Part shown: positions 1 through 7,787 of the stretch, in pieces
Layout of the letters: every line of letters begins with the position of its first letter
How positions within the stretch are numbered: position 1 is the first letter of the stretch
Assembly: GCA_036351435.1 (NCBI GenBank)
Contig: JAZBPA010000094.1
Location: 1 to 18,904 of the forward strand
Source: JAAUQA01 sp036351435
Lineage (GTDB): Bacteria; Pseudomonadota; Gammaproteobacteria; Competibacterales; Competibacteraceae
Length of the DNA stretch: 18,904 bases
Reading direction: 5' to 3'
Notes under the pieces: generated by a model
What the model was told of the DNA's origin: nothing
The model's input: the letters and a program-made list of their open reading frames with translations, nothing else
The model's database searches: none
Made by a program: the position numbers and the translations under genes

Positions 1-152
1 GTCACTCGATCTGTTGCGGTCCCAATGGCATTATAAAACGGCACGCGCAACGCGGGGCCGTCCTGTACTGCTGCTTTAGGCAACAACCAAGCCGTGATTA
101 ACGGCAGGGGCAACACCAACAGAACAATCGACCAAGCCAGTTCCAGACTCAT
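1..152 (-). CDS. BatA-like VWA-domain membrane protein, N-terminal fragment
   Basis: Partial: only the first 50 residues are inside the window and the gene runs off the left edge. It reads MSLELAWSIVLLVLPLPL and continues with a Leu-Pro-rich hydrophobic helix (about residues 5-25), then LLPKAA and ALRVPFY. This is the usual opening of BatA-type aerotolerance/VWA proteins, which have an N-terminal membrane helix, a periplasmic VWA domain and a second helix. The ATG at 152 lies 13 bases after the stop of the DUF4381 gene, and a GGAG Shine-Dalgarno overlaps that stop, so the two are translationally coupled. Gene order (MoxR, DUF58, DUF4381, VWA) supports the call. In such clusters a MoxR ATPase is thought to act as a chaperone on VWA proteins. 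The VWA domain itself is not visible here, so the family assignment rests on the leader and the context. Confidence 0.7.
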   Translation of the reverse strand, partial: MSLELAWSIVLLVLPLPLITAWLLPKAAVQDGPALRVPFYNAIGTATDRV

Positions 153-165
153 TGCAGCGTGCTCC

Positions 166-630
166 TCAGGTATTTTTCCGCACCCAGTCTTGCGCTAAGG
201 CCGCCAGCGCATCCGGTTCCAGGTTAACCTGCGGCGCATAGGGACCCACTGCTAAAACCTGTCCGGGCCCCTCACAGAATCGGCCTTCGCCGCCAGTCTG
301 ATCTAGAAACTTCAGCCAGACTGTCCCGTTTAAGCCAGCGACCTGCTGGCTGGGAAACCGGGATAGGGCGACGCGACGCAACAACATAGACACCTCCGCG
401 GCAAAGCGAGGCGCATCTTGTGCGTAGTTATCACGCGCCAAGTACAGTGCAGCGATAATGGCACGCTGATGTTGGTAGCGGCGATAATAACGATATGCGC
501 CTCGTATCAGCAGTGCACCCAGACCCACTGCCAACAATGCCAATACCCACCACCCGGGTGCCGGGGGCCAGATAGTCGGCCACGGTGGCAAATGGATGTC
601 GCGTAATTGTGCCAACGGATCACTATTCAC
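166..630 (-). CDS. DUF4381 domain membrane protein of the MoxR/VWA cluster
   Basis: A 154-residue protein of the DUF4381 family, whose biochemical role is unknown. It is almost always encoded between a DUF58 gene and a VWA gene, as here. It opens with DPLAQLRDIHLPP and a proline/tryptophan-rich segment, then one membrane helix at about residues 27-42 followed by an Arg/Tyr-rich cytoplasmic edge (RGAYRYYRRYQHQR). The rest is a soluble helical domain. I chose the GTG at 630 because it overlaps the stop of the DUF58 gene (GTGAATAG), has a GAGG eight bases upstream, and gives the usual family N-terminus. An in-frame ATG at 696 would add 22 residues that do not look like the family and would lie inside the upstream gene. 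The protein probably anchors or organises the VWA partners at the inner membrane; that is inference. Confidence 0.8.
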   Translation of the reverse strand: MNSDPLAQLRDIHLPPWPTIWPPAPGWWVLALLAVGLGALLIRGAYRYYRRYQHQRAIIAALYLARDNYAQDAPRFAAEVSMLLRRVALSRFPSQQVAGLNGTVWLKFLDQTGGEGRFCEGPGQVLAVGPYAPQVNLEPDALAALAQDWVRKNT

Positions 631-1639
631 TCGGCGATCCTCTACTGATAAACCCGCCTGTACCGGCCAGTTCTCGCCGCAGACGTTCCGCAACATCGTC
701 GGTGGTGTGCAAACGGAATAACGGGATGCCGTATTTTTGCAACAATCCCTTTACTGCTTGTCGGTGAGTTGAGAAATGGTTGCTGTAACCGGTTCGTGAA
801 GTCGGAGACGCGGTATCCAGTATGCGAGTTTGCTGTCCATCACTGATGCCGTAACGACCGGGCGGCGGGGCGTATAGTTCCAGGGGATCGAGAATGTGAC
901 AGGCTAACACATCGTTGTGCCGACGCAATTGCGCCAACGATTGTTCGCTATCCGCATCCAGCGCATAGAAGTCGCTTAACAACACCAGCAAACTGCCGGG
1001 TCGGGCCACTCGTCGCAAGCGCTTTAGGGCTTCGCTCAAGCGGCTGTGCCGGTTGGGATCGAAGCGCTCCGGTGCCGTAGCGACGACCAAGGCCCGGATC
1101 AGCTGTAAGACTCCGATGCGACCACCGGTCGGTCGGATCTCACGGCAAGTGTCCTGTCCACCGTCAAACAATAATGCGCCAATCCGGTCATGATTGTTCA
1201 CCGTCGCCCAGCCGATTAAAGCAGCGGCGCGAGCGGCAATCACCGATTTGAGCGCAGCGCGAGTGCCAAAGAACATGCTGGGGCTGAGATCAATCAGCAC
1301 GATCACCGGGCGCTCCCGCTCTTCCTGATAGACTTTGGTATGGGCCCGGCCGGTGCGGGCGGTGACACGCCAGTCCATAGCGCGAATATCGTCGCCCTGC
1401 TGATAATTGCGTGATTCCAGATAATCAATGCCACGGCCGCGAAACGCCGAGCGCTGAATGCCCGCTACGGAAGAAACGGTCCGGCGTTGGCTAGTGAGCT
1501 CAATAGCACGGGCGCTGAATCGCAGTTGCAACAACTCTGCGGCGCTCACCCGCACGCCCAGCCCGGTACCGCTCAATGGAATATCCGCTCTCTGTGCCGA
1601 TCTGCGTAGCGGAATAAATCTCTGCAACAGACTTATCAC
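623..1639 (-). CDS. DUF58 domain-containing protein
   Basis: A 338-residue protein of the DUF58 family, a VWA-like fold encoded beside MoxR ATPases. The diagnostic block is present: RGIDYLESRNYQQGDDIRAMDW followed by TARTGRAHTKVYQEERERP, then a MIDAS-like DLSPSMFFGT where DxSxS would bind a metal. A further acidic loop, LLSDFYALD, resembles the later VWA metal-site strand. No signal peptide or strong membrane helix is seen, so it is probably cytoplasmic or peripheral. It starts three bases after the moxR stop and its own stop overlaps the GTG of the DUF4381 gene, so it sits in the middle of a coupled operon. Likely role: a substrate or adaptor of the MoxR ATPase in envelope or stress functions; the exact job is not known for this family. 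Confidence 0.85.
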   Translation of the reverse strand: MISLLQRFIPLRRSAQRADIPLSGTGLGVRVSAAELLQLRFSARAIELTSQRRTVSSVAGIQRSAFRGRGIDYLESRNYQQGDDIRAMDWRVTARTGRAHTKVYQEERERPVIVLIDLSPSMFFGTRAALKSVIAARAAALIGWATVNNHDRIGALLFDGGQDTCREIRPTGGRIGVLQLIRALVVATAPERFDPNRHSRLSEALKRLRRVARPGSLLVLLSDFYALDADSEQSLAQLRRHNDVLACHILDPLELYAPPPGRYGISDGQQTRILDTASPTSRTGYSNHFSTHRQAVKGLLQKYGIPLFRLHTTDDVAERLRRELAGTGGFISRGSPSE

Positions 1640-1642
1640 TGC

Positions 1643-2722
1643 TTAAGGCACCGGAACCCGCTGTAATAATTCGCCGATAAACCCATCGGCATTGATGCCT
1701 TCGGCCTCCGCCTCGAAGGAGAGCAACACCCGATGGCGCAGCGCGTCGTAAGCCACTGCGTGAATGTCTTCCGGGGATACATAGTCGCGTCCCTGCAACC
1801 AGGCGTGAGCGCGCGCACAACGATCTACCGCGATAGTGCCGCGCGGACTGGCGCCGAAGCTGACCCACCGGGCCAGTTCCTTACCGTAAGGTGCAGGATC
1901 ACGGGTTGCCAGCAGTAATTGCACGATGTATTCCTCCAGCGGCTCCGCCAGATGCAGATCCAATACTTGCCGCTGGGCATCAAAGACCTGTTCCTGGCTA
2001 ACCAGAACCTGTTTACCACTTGCGCCACGGATATTGTCACGGGCTTGCTGGCGGGCCAGATGCAGAATTTTCTTTTCTGCATCAATGGCGGGGTAACCGA
2101 TGCGCACATGCATTAAGAACCGATCCAATTGCGCTTCCGGCAAGGGATAAGTGCCTTCCTGTTCGATGGGGTTTTGGGTGGCCATTACTAAAAACAAGCT
2201 TGGCAGAGGATAGGTGATTTGGCCGACTGTCACCTGATGTTCGCCCATCGCTTCCAGCAACGCCGATTGCACCTTGGCCGGGGCGCGGTTGACCTCATCC
2301 GCTAACAGCAGGTTATGGAACAGCGGACCTGGCTGAAACTCGAAGGATCCCTCCTGAGGACGATAAATCTCGGTACCGGTCAAATCCGCTGGCAGCAGAT
2401 CCGGGGTGAACTGTACTCGATGAAAATCACCTTCAATGCGCTTTGCTAGTTCCTTGATTGCGGTGGTTTTCGCCAATCCCGGCGCACCTTCTACCAATAA
2501 ATGACCATCGGCTAACAATGCGATTAATAACCGCTTCACCAGGATCGGTTGGCCGATAATGCACTGCTCTAGTTGCTCGCGTAGCTGAATGAACGCTGCA
2601 CGAGTATGATTGGCTTGGGAATCATCGATTTTTTCTAACACAGATTGCTGATCCACTGTAACTAAACCTAAATATGACTCTACAGACCCATGGTTTGGTA
2701 AACTGTCACCTTGAATAAACAC
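1643..2722 (-). CDS. MoxR-family AAA+ ATPase
   Basis: A 359-residue AAA+ ATPase of the MoxR group, a cytoplasmic chaperone-like ATPase that acts on VWA-domain proteins. It shows Walker A GAPGLAKT (residues about 79-86), Walker B LLLADEVNRAP (about 139-149), the arm FTPDLLPADLTG typical of MoxR, sensor 1 in FLVMATQNPIEQEGTYPLPEAQLDRF and a C-terminal lid with GASPRGT. These are the best-conserved features of the family. The GTG at 2722 is the most upstream possible start but has a weak ribosome site, and the roughly 35 residues before the conserved core (FIQLREQLEQCIIGQ) are not typical. An internal GTG such as that of VDQQSVLEKIDD could be the true start. First gene of the cluster, divergent from the alcohol dehydrogenase. 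Confidence 0.9.
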   Translation of the reverse strand: MFIQGDSLPNHGSVESYLGLVTVDQQSVLEKIDDSQANHTRAAFIQLREQLEQCIIGQPILVKRLLIALLADGHLLVEGAPGLAKTTAIKELAKRIEGDFHRVQFTPDLLPADLTGTEIYRPQEGSFEFQPGPLFHNLLLADEVNRAPAKVQSALLEAMGEHQVTVGQITYPLPSLFLVMATQNPIEQEGTYPLPEAQLDRFLMHVRIGYPAIDAEKKILHLARQQARDNIRGASGKQVLVSQEQVFDAQRQVLDLHLAEPLEEYIVQLLLATRDPAPYGKELARWVSFGASPRGTIAVDRCARAHAWLQGRDYVSPEDIHAVAYDALRHRVLLSFEAEAEGINADGFIGELLQRVPVP

Positions 2723-2840
2723 AAGGTGTTCTTCGCATTCTTCTCAAGATGCCCCCTATATACCATAGTCTCTTGGTTTCCTGCTCTGTTTCAGAGGGTA
2801 GACTGAGTTGCGGCTGTTTTTCCCGGAGAGGATCGCAAAC

Positions 2841-4028
2841 ATGAGGTACCCTTTTTCCATCGCCCGCCTACCACGCATTGAGTTCGGGGCAGGTGCCATC
2901 TCACAATTACCGGAACTAGTGCAGCACTATGGCCGCCGCGTATTGTTAATCACCGGCGCTCACTCGTTTCAGAACTCCATTCATTGGGAACCATTGTTGG
3001 CAGCGCTCAACCAAGCCGACATGCATTGGGAACATCTCACCGTTGCCGATGAACCGTCACCCACCCTAGTCGATGATGCGGTAAAGCGCTGGCATAGCGC
3101 GGATATCAACGCGGTAGCCGGTATCGGTGGCGGCAGCGTGTTAGATGCTGCAAAAGCCATTGCAGGACTATTGCCCAGCGGCGCTTCGGTGATGGATTAT
3201 CTGGAAGGTGTGGGTACGGGTCAATCCTATGATGGACCTGCCTTACCTTTCATCGCGGTGCCAACGACCGCCGGGACCGGCAGTGAAGCGACCAAGAACG
3301 CCGTACTCAGCGTGCGTGGCGAACAAGGCTTCAAGAAATCTTTTCGCCATGATTCGCTGGTTCCTGAATATGCGCTGGTAGACCCCGATTTACTGGCCAC
3401 CTGTCCTCCTCGCCAGATCGCCGCCAATGCCATGGACGCCCTGACCCAATTGCTGGAATCCTTTGTTTCCAGTCGCGCCAATCCGTTCACCGATGCGCTG
3501 GCGGAAAGCGGCCTGGAAGCGGTTCGCGATGGCTTGTTTGCTTGGTATGATGGCGGTGAAGATGCAGCTTCGGGGCGAGCACAGTTGGCTTATGCCGCGT
3601 TGACATCCGGCATCTGTTTAGCACAAACCGGGCTAGGCTCGGTACACGGGCTAGCTTCCCCGTTGGGTGCGTTCTTTCCCATTCCCCACGGCGAAGTGTG
3701 CGGCACGTTGGTTGCGTCGGCGAGCCGGGTCAATATTGATGCCCTGCGCAGTCGCGAGACCGAAAATCCGGCACGGGACAAGTATGCCCGGGCCGGCAAT
3801 ATTCTTAGCGGCCGAACGCACAAGAATCCGCGCAATGCCCGTGAGACGTTGGTGTTGATTCTAAAGGAGTGGACCGAGCGACTTGAGCTACCCCGGTTGA
3901 GTAGCTACGGCATTCAAGAGGCCGATTTCGCACGCATAGTCGCGAACAGCCGAGGTGGCAGCATGAAAACTAATCCGATTGTGCTGAGTGATGATGAAGT
4001 TACAGAAATCTTGCGGCAGCGGTTGTGA
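2841..4028 (+). CDS. Iron-containing (group III) alcohol dehydrogenase
   Basis: A 395-residue NAD(P)-dependent oxidoreductase of the iron-type alcohol dehydrogenase family, which interconverts alcohols and aldehydes in the cytoplasm. Seen: cofactor loop GGGSVLDAAK (residues 96-105), VPTTAGTGSEATKNAV, and metal-site residues D199 (DALTQ), H269 (HGLASPLGAF) and H283 (PHGEVC), with the 14-residue spacing of the last two as in FucO. The position of the usual histidine four after the aspartate is Gln203, so one of the four classical ligands is missing. I chose the ATG at 2841 because GGAGAGGA lies eight bases upstream; a TTG at 2808 would add 11 atypical residues. The substrate cannot be read from the sequence. 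It is separated from the glycerol genes by another gene on the opposite strand, so a role in glycerol metabolism is only possible. A weak promoter candidate (TTCTCA, 17 bases, CATAGT) lies upstream. Confidence 0.88.
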   Translation: MRYPFSIARLPRIEFGAGAISQLPELVQHYGRRVLLITGAHSFQNSIHWEPLLAALNQADMHWEHLTVADEPSPTLVDDAVKRWHSADINAVAGIGGGSVLDAAKAIAGLLPSGASVMDYLEGVGTGQSYDGPALPFIAVPTTAGTGSEATKNAVLSVRGEQGFKKSFRHDSLVPEYALVDPDLLATCPPRQIAANAMDALTQLLESFVSSRANPFTDALAESGLEAVRDGLFAWYDGGEDAASGRAQLAYAALTSGICLAQTGLGSVHGLASPLGAFFPIPHGEVCGTLVASASRVNIDALRSRETENPARDKYARAGNILSGRTHKNPRNARETLVLILKEWTERLELPRLSSYGIQEADFARIVANSRGGSMKTNPIVLSDDEVTEILRQRL

Positions 4029-4084
4029 GCATGTAGGGACTTCCACTTACCACTTAGCCAGCTAGCTTTTAGTTTTGCGCTCGA

Positions 4085-4630
4085 CTATGAAGAAAGAATT
4101 TCGGTTGGTTTACCATCAAGACTTTGTTGGTTTTTTTCTTCCCAATAGCTTTGTATTCCTTGCTGGCCTTTTTTCTCTGCCCATTGCTTCAATTGGGTGC
4201 GCTCCCCCTGAAAGTCGAAATAGGGAACCGCCATACCGCACGAGGTTTGCACTAGATCAATGCTCATATCAATGATTTGTCTTGCCCCTGCAAGCGCCGG
4301 AAATAAGCTGAATAACTCAGACCACTTCTTATTTCTTGGATGTATGATTTGGGCATGGCCATAAAGGCGCAAAATCAACGGATTACCCTCAAAGGCGCAA
4401 AACATCAAGGTCATGCGGTCATTTTCAAGCAAATGTGCCGCTGTTTCATTCCCACTACCGGTTAAGTTCAGCCAAACAACTCGGGTGCTACCTAACACTC
4501 TGAGTGTATCCATACCCTTGGGAGAAATGTTGACGCGGCCATCCTGGGCTGCCGTGCCGACGAAAAATAACTTTTGTTGCTGAATAAAAGCACTCAATTT
4601 CTCGCTGAGTTCTGGATATCGTTGTCCCAT
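4085..4630 (-). CDS. Pyridoxamine 5'-phosphate oxidase-fold family protein
   Basis: A 181-residue protein with the split-barrel flavin-binding fold of the pyridoxamine-phosphate-oxidase family. The N-terminal half has the family pattern: LSAFIQQQKLFFVGTAAQDGRVNISPKGMDTLRV, where strands 1-3 form the barrel, then VVWLNLTGSGNETAAHLLENDRMTLMFCAF and LRLYGHAQII. The C-terminal third, with CGMAVPYFDFQGERTQLKQWAEKKG, matches a common uncharacterised subgroup. Such proteins bind FMN, F420 or haem and reduce or detoxify small molecules; the true substrate is unknown and it is not the vitamin B6 enzyme by length or context. The ribosome site before the ATG is weak. It is transcribed alone, convergent with the alcohol dehydrogenase and downstream of the glycerol operon terminator, with its own candidate promoter. 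Confidence 0.85.
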   Translation of the reverse strand: MGQRYPELSEKLSAFIQQQKLFFVGTAAQDGRVNISPKGMDTLRVLGSTRVVWLNLTGSGNETAAHLLENDRMTLMFCAFEGNPLILRLYGHAQIIHPRNKKWSELFSLFPALAGARQIIDMSIDLVQTSCGMAVPYFDFQGERTQLKQWAEKKGQQGIQSYWEEKNQQSLDGKPTEILSS

Positions 4631-4672
4631 TTTAGCCGGCCTAATGCAGTTAAATACTGTTTGGTGATTTCG

Positions 4673-4681
4673 ATTCTAGCA
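4673..4681 (-). promoter_or_regulatory. Candidate extended -10 promoter of the PPOX-fold gene
   Basis: On the minus strand this reads TGCTAGAAT, an extended -10 (TGn plus TAGAAT, five of six to TATAAT), about 40 bases before the ATG at 4630. It lies just after the glycerol operon terminator, where a new promoter would be needed. No good -35 hexamer is seen at 17 bases. Sequence match only. Confidence 0.4.
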
Positions 4682-4721
4682 TACCCGCTAGCCATTAATA
4701 GGCGTTCAGAAGTTATTGCTC

Positions 4722-4763
4722 TAAAAAGAAAAAACCGGGCGAAGTTTTCCAACCTCACCCGGT
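4722..4763 (-). terminator. Rho-independent terminator of the glycerol transport operon
   Basis: On the minus strand a 13-bp stem (ACCGGGTGAGGTT pairing with AACTTCGCCCGGT, two G-U pairs) closes a GGAA loop. It is followed at once by TTTTTTCTTTTT. It begins 39 bases after the glpV stop and is oriented to end transcription of the glp genes before the PPOX-fold gene. This is a strong classical intrinsic terminator. Confidence 0.88.
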
Positions 4764-4801
4764 CAAACACCACTCCAACAGGAGTAAGGTTATCTAGTGT
4801 G

Positions 4802-6571
4802 TTACATCCCTTTAGTGGACGCCTTACCCTCGCGCCATGCCTGTAGCAGCTCGTCGTAGTCCACCGTCTCACCTCTGGGTTTTTCGTTCTCCAGTTTGGA
4901 CTTGGGCGAACCCGGTTGTTGCAGCCAGTGTTCGGCCTCCTTGAGTTCGTTCAACTTGGGGCCGCACTCGCCCTGCACACCGGCCCGCTCCAAGCGCGCC
5001 ATGACCTTGTCCATTTCCTCGGCTAGCTTGTCTAATGCCTCTTGTTCAGTAGCTTCGCCGGATACCACCTCGCCGATGTTCTGCCACCACAATTGCGCCA
5101 GTTTCGGATAATCAGGCACGTTGGTGCCGGTCGGGGTCCAGGCGACCCGCGCGGGGCTACGATAGAACTCGACTAAACCGCCTAACTTGGGCGCGCGCTC
5201 AGTGAAGGATTCGTGGTTGATGTCGCTGTCGCGAATCGGGGTCAGGCCCACATGGGTCTTTTTCAAAGAGGTCGTCTTGGCCACCACGAATTGCGCATAT
5301 AACCAAGCCGCCTTACGCCTGTCCACTGGGGTAGATTCCAATAACGTCCAGGAGCCGGCATCCTGATAACCCAACTTCATGCCGTCTTCCCAATAGGGGC
5401 CATGCGGGCTGGGCGCCATGCGCCATTTCGGCAGCCCGTTTTCATCAACCACGGGAATGCCATCTTTGGTCATATCGGCGGTAAACGCGGTATACCAGAA
5501 AATCTGCTGGGCGACGTTACCCTGCGCTGGCACTGGGCCCGCTTCGTAAAAGGTCATGCCCAGAGAACCGGGAGGCGCGTACTCACCGACCCATTCCTTA
5601 TATTTGCGAATGGCGTACACTGCTGCGGGACCGTTGACTGCTCCGCCACGGCGCACGTCAGAACCGACCGGATTACACCCTTCGACCCGAATACCCCATT
5701 CATCGACCGGCTTGCCATTGGGAAGCCCTTTATCGCCTACGCCAGCCATAGATAGCCACGCATCAGTCATGCGCCAGCCGAGATCAGGGCTTTTCTTGCC
5801 GTAGTCCATATGGCCGTAAACCGGCTGCCCGTCGATCTCTTTGACGTTTTTAGTGAAGAATTCAGCGATGTCTTCATAGGCCGACCAATTGACCGGCACG
5901 CCCAGATCGTAGCCATAGCTTTCCTTGAATTTCGCCTTCAAGTCATCGTTGGTGAACCAGTCATAACGGAACCAGTAAAGATTGGCGAATTGCTGATCCG
6001 GCAATTGATACAGCTTGCCATCCGGGCCGGTCGTGAAGCTCGTGCCGATAAAATCATCCAGATCCAAGGTCGGCAGCGTGACATCCTTGCCCTCTCCAGA
6101 CATCCAATCGCTGAGCGGAACCACTAGACCATAACGGAAGTGGGTACCGATCAGATCGGAGTCGTTGATGTAGGCATCGTAGACGTTCTCACCGGATTGC
6201 ATTTGCGTTTGCAGTTTTTCGATGACATCGCCTTCCTGGATTAGATCGTGGGTCACATTGATGCCGGTGATTTCCGCGAACGCCTTGGCCAGTGTTTTGG
6301 CTTCATACTCATGAGTGGTGATGGTCTCGGAGACGACCTTGATGTCCATACCGCGAAACGGTTTGGACGCCTCAATGAACCATTTCATTTCCTCCAGCTG
6401 TTGCTCCTTGCTCAAGGTCGATGGCTGGAACTCATCATCAATCCATTTTTGAGCCGCCGCCAACTGTTGCGCGTCGTCTTGCGCAACCGCTGCAACCCCT
6501 GCCATACCGAACAGTACAGCGGTCAGGGTCGTGCTGAGCGCCTGCCGACGCCAATGCCATGGGTTTACCAT
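4802..6571 (-). CDS. glpV: Glycerol ABC transporter periplasmic binding protein
   Basis: A 589-residue extracellular solute-binding protein, long for the class but usual for GlpV of the glpSTPQUV glycerol transporter described in Rhizobium. It has a Sec-type signal peptide (basic HWRRQ, hydrophobic stretch at residues 11-29, cleavage likely at AVA/QDD around residue 30). The mature part opens with AAQKWIDDEFQPSTLS, the conserved start of this family. Later conserved-looking blocks are KVVSETITTHEYEAKTLAKAF, YDAYINDSDLIGTHFRYG, LPDQQFANLYWFRYDWF and AGSWTLLESTPVDRRKAAW. GAGGAGG lies seven bases before the ATG. It should capture glycerol in the periplasm and deliver it to GlpP/GlpQ. It is the last gene of the run, separated from glpU by 122 bases with stem-loops and followed by a strong terminator. 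Ligand assignment rests on family and gene context. Confidence 0.92.
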   Translation of the reverse strand: MVNPWHWRRQALSTTLTAVLFGMAGVAAVAQDDAQQLAAAQKWIDDEFQPSTLSKEQQLEEMKWFIEASKPFRGMDIKVVSETITTHEYEAKTLAKAFAEITGINVTHDLIQEGDVIEKLQTQMQSGENVYDAYINDSDLIGTHFRYGLVVPLSDWMSGEGKDVTLPTLDLDDFIGTSFTTGPDGKLYQLPDQQFANLYWFRYDWFTNDDLKAKFKESYGYDLGVPVNWSAYEDIAEFFTKNVKEIDGQPVYGHMDYGKKSPDLGWRMTDAWLSMAGVGDKGLPNGKPVDEWGIRVEGCNPVGSDVRRGGAVNGPAAVYAIRKYKEWVGEYAPPGSLGMTFYEAGPVPAQGNVAQQIFWYTAFTADMTKDGIPVVDENGLPKWRMAPSPHGPYWEDGMKLGYQDAGSWTLLESTPVDRRKAAWLYAQFVVAKTTSLKKTHVGLTPIRDSDINHESFTERAPKLGGLVEFYRSPARVAWTPTGTNVPDYPKLAQLWWQNIGEVVSGEATEQEALDKLAEEMDKVMARLERAGVQGECGPKLNELKEAEHWLQQPGSPKSKLENEKPRGETVDYDELLQAWREGKASTKGM

Positions 6572-6648
6572 GTGAATGCCTCCTCAAACTGTTTTAGTTA
6601 GTTACTTCACAAACGCTTCCTTGTTTTACTTGCCGAGGACTTTCCAAT

Positions 6649-6670
6649 CCCCGATAACGGGGCTTTGCCC
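6649..6670 (-). other. Intercistronic stem-loops between glpU and glpV
   Basis: Two short adjoining inverted repeats share a G-run: CCCCG-ATAA-CGGGG (6649-6662) and GGGC-TTT-GCCC (6660-6670), written on the plus strand. They overlap, so in RNA they would be alternatives. No U-tract follows, so they are not terminators. They lie in the only large gap of the transporter operon, directly before the binding-protein gene. Such hairpins can protect mRNA ends, but function here is inference. Confidence 0.45.
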
Positions 6671-6693
6671 GAAACTACTATGCTTGCTGTCAA

Positions 6694-6966
6694 TCAACCC
6701 CAGCGCATTAACGCGATCATCCACAGCAACGCAATACCACTCGCCCACCACAGGTTGTAGTCGGTCAAACCCAACCATGCAAGGTGGATGTAGGCACTGG
6801 TCAATAAACCGATGAATAAGCGGTCGCCGCGTGTCGTGGCAATGGGCAAAAAGCCCCGCCGTTCTATCGTGGGTGATGCGAGCTGCCAAACGGTCATACC
6901 GATGAGCATCACTATAATGGCGGTGAAGAACAACGCCGTTGGTAATGTCCAAGCCATCCATTCCAT
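6694..6966 (-). CDS. glpU: Small membrane subunit of the glycerol transporter (DUF2160)
   Basis: A 90-residue hydrophobic protein of the DUF2160 family, matching GlpU, the small membrane protein of the glpSTPQUV system. Three membrane helices can be seen at about residues 5-28 (PTALFFTAIIVMLIGMTVW), 48-65 and 70-87. Between them lies a conserved-looking loop ERRGFLPIATTRGDRLFIGLL, followed by TSAYIHLAWLGL. AGGGGGA precedes the ATG and the gene starts 12 bases after the glpQ stop. Its biochemical role is not established; placement between permease and binding protein suggests an accessory part of the membrane complex. Length and order match the family well. Confidence 0.88.
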   Translation of the reverse strand: MEWMAWTLPTALFFTAIIVMLIGMTVWQLASPTIERRGFLPIATTRGDRLFIGLLTSAYIHLAWLGLTDYNLWWASGIALLWMIALMRWG

Positions 6967-6978
6967 AACCTATCCCCC

Positions 6979-7776
6979 TTAAACGCGGCCCAGGGCGAAG
7001 CCCTTGGTCATGTAATTACGCACGAAATAAACCACCAAAGCACCCGGCACAATGGTAAGAATCCCAGCCGCCGCCAGCAGTCCCCAATCGAGACCCGAGG
7101 CGCTTTGGGTACGGGTCATGATTGCTGCGATGGGTTTAGCGCTGGTGGTAGTCAGCGTCCGCGCCAACAATAATTCCACCCAACTGAACATGAAGCAGAA
7201 GAAGGCCGTGGAGCCGATACCGGCGCGGATCAATGGAATGAACACGGTCGTGAAAAAGCGTGGGAAGCTGTAGCCATCCAGATAGGCTGTTTCATCGATT
7301 TCGCGCGGGATACCGGACATGAACCCTTCCAGAATCCACACCGCCAGCGGGACATTGAATAGACAGTGAGCAATCGCCACCGCGATATGGGTATCAATCA
7401 AACCGAAGGTCGAATAGAGTTGGAAGAACGGCAACAGAAACACCGCTGGCGGCGCCATGCGATTGGTCAGCAGCCAGAAAAACATATGCTTGTCGCCGAT
7501 GAAGTTGTAGCGCGAGAACGCATAAGCCGCCGGTAGTGCTACCGAAAGCGAAATGATGGTATTTAGGGACACATAAATGATGGAATTGATGTAACCGCTG
7601 TACCAAGTCGCATCGGTAAGAATCTTGGTGTAGTTCGCCAGCGTAATATTTTGTGGCCACAGCGAGAACGTGCCGAGAATATCCTCAGTGGTCTGCAAGG
7701 ACATGGCAAACATCCAGTACAGCGGTAGCAACAGGAAGGTGAAGTAAACAATCAGTCCGACAGTGCGTTTATTCAT
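6979..7776 (-). CDS. glpQ: Glycerol ABC transporter permease (second)
   Basis: A 265-residue inner-membrane permease of the MalG-like binding-protein-dependent class, with about six membrane helices. The EAA loop that docks onto the ATPase is seen as REIDETAYLDGYSFPRFFTTVFIPLI. The N-terminus MNKRTVGLIVYFTFLLLPLYW is typical. I chose the ATG at 7776 because it follows the glpP stop by 11 bases with AAAGGG upstream; an upstream GTG at 7827 would add 17 residues overlapping glpP. It pairs with GlpP to form the glycerol channel through the membrane. The C-terminus VRNYMTKGFALGRV is characteristic of MalG-type permeases. Confidence 0.92.
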   Translation of the reverse strand: MNKRTVGLIVYFTFLLLPLYWMFAMSLQTTEDILGTFSLWPQNITLANYTKILTDATWYSGYINSIIYVSLNTIISLSVALPAAYAFSRYNFIGDKHMFFWLLTNRMAPPAVFLLPFFQLYSTFGLIDTHIAVAIAHCLFNVPLAVWILEGFMSGIPREIDETAYLDGYSFPRFFTTVFIPLIRAGIGSTAFFCFMFSWVELLLARTLTTTSAKPIAAIMTRTQSASGLDWGLLAAAGILTIVPGALVVYFVRNYMTKGFALGRV

Positions 7777-7787
7777 GGCCCGGCCCT

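Noticed and set aside
631..696. Longer start for the DUF4381 protein at ATG 696
   Set aside because: It would add 22 residues that are coded inside the DUF58 gene and lack a good ribosome site, whereas GTG 630 has GAGG and overlaps the stop.
2808..2840. TTG 2808 as start of the alcohol dehydrogenase
   Set aside because: GGAGAGGA sits in this stretch at the proper distance from ATG 2841, and the extra 11 residues are not family-like.
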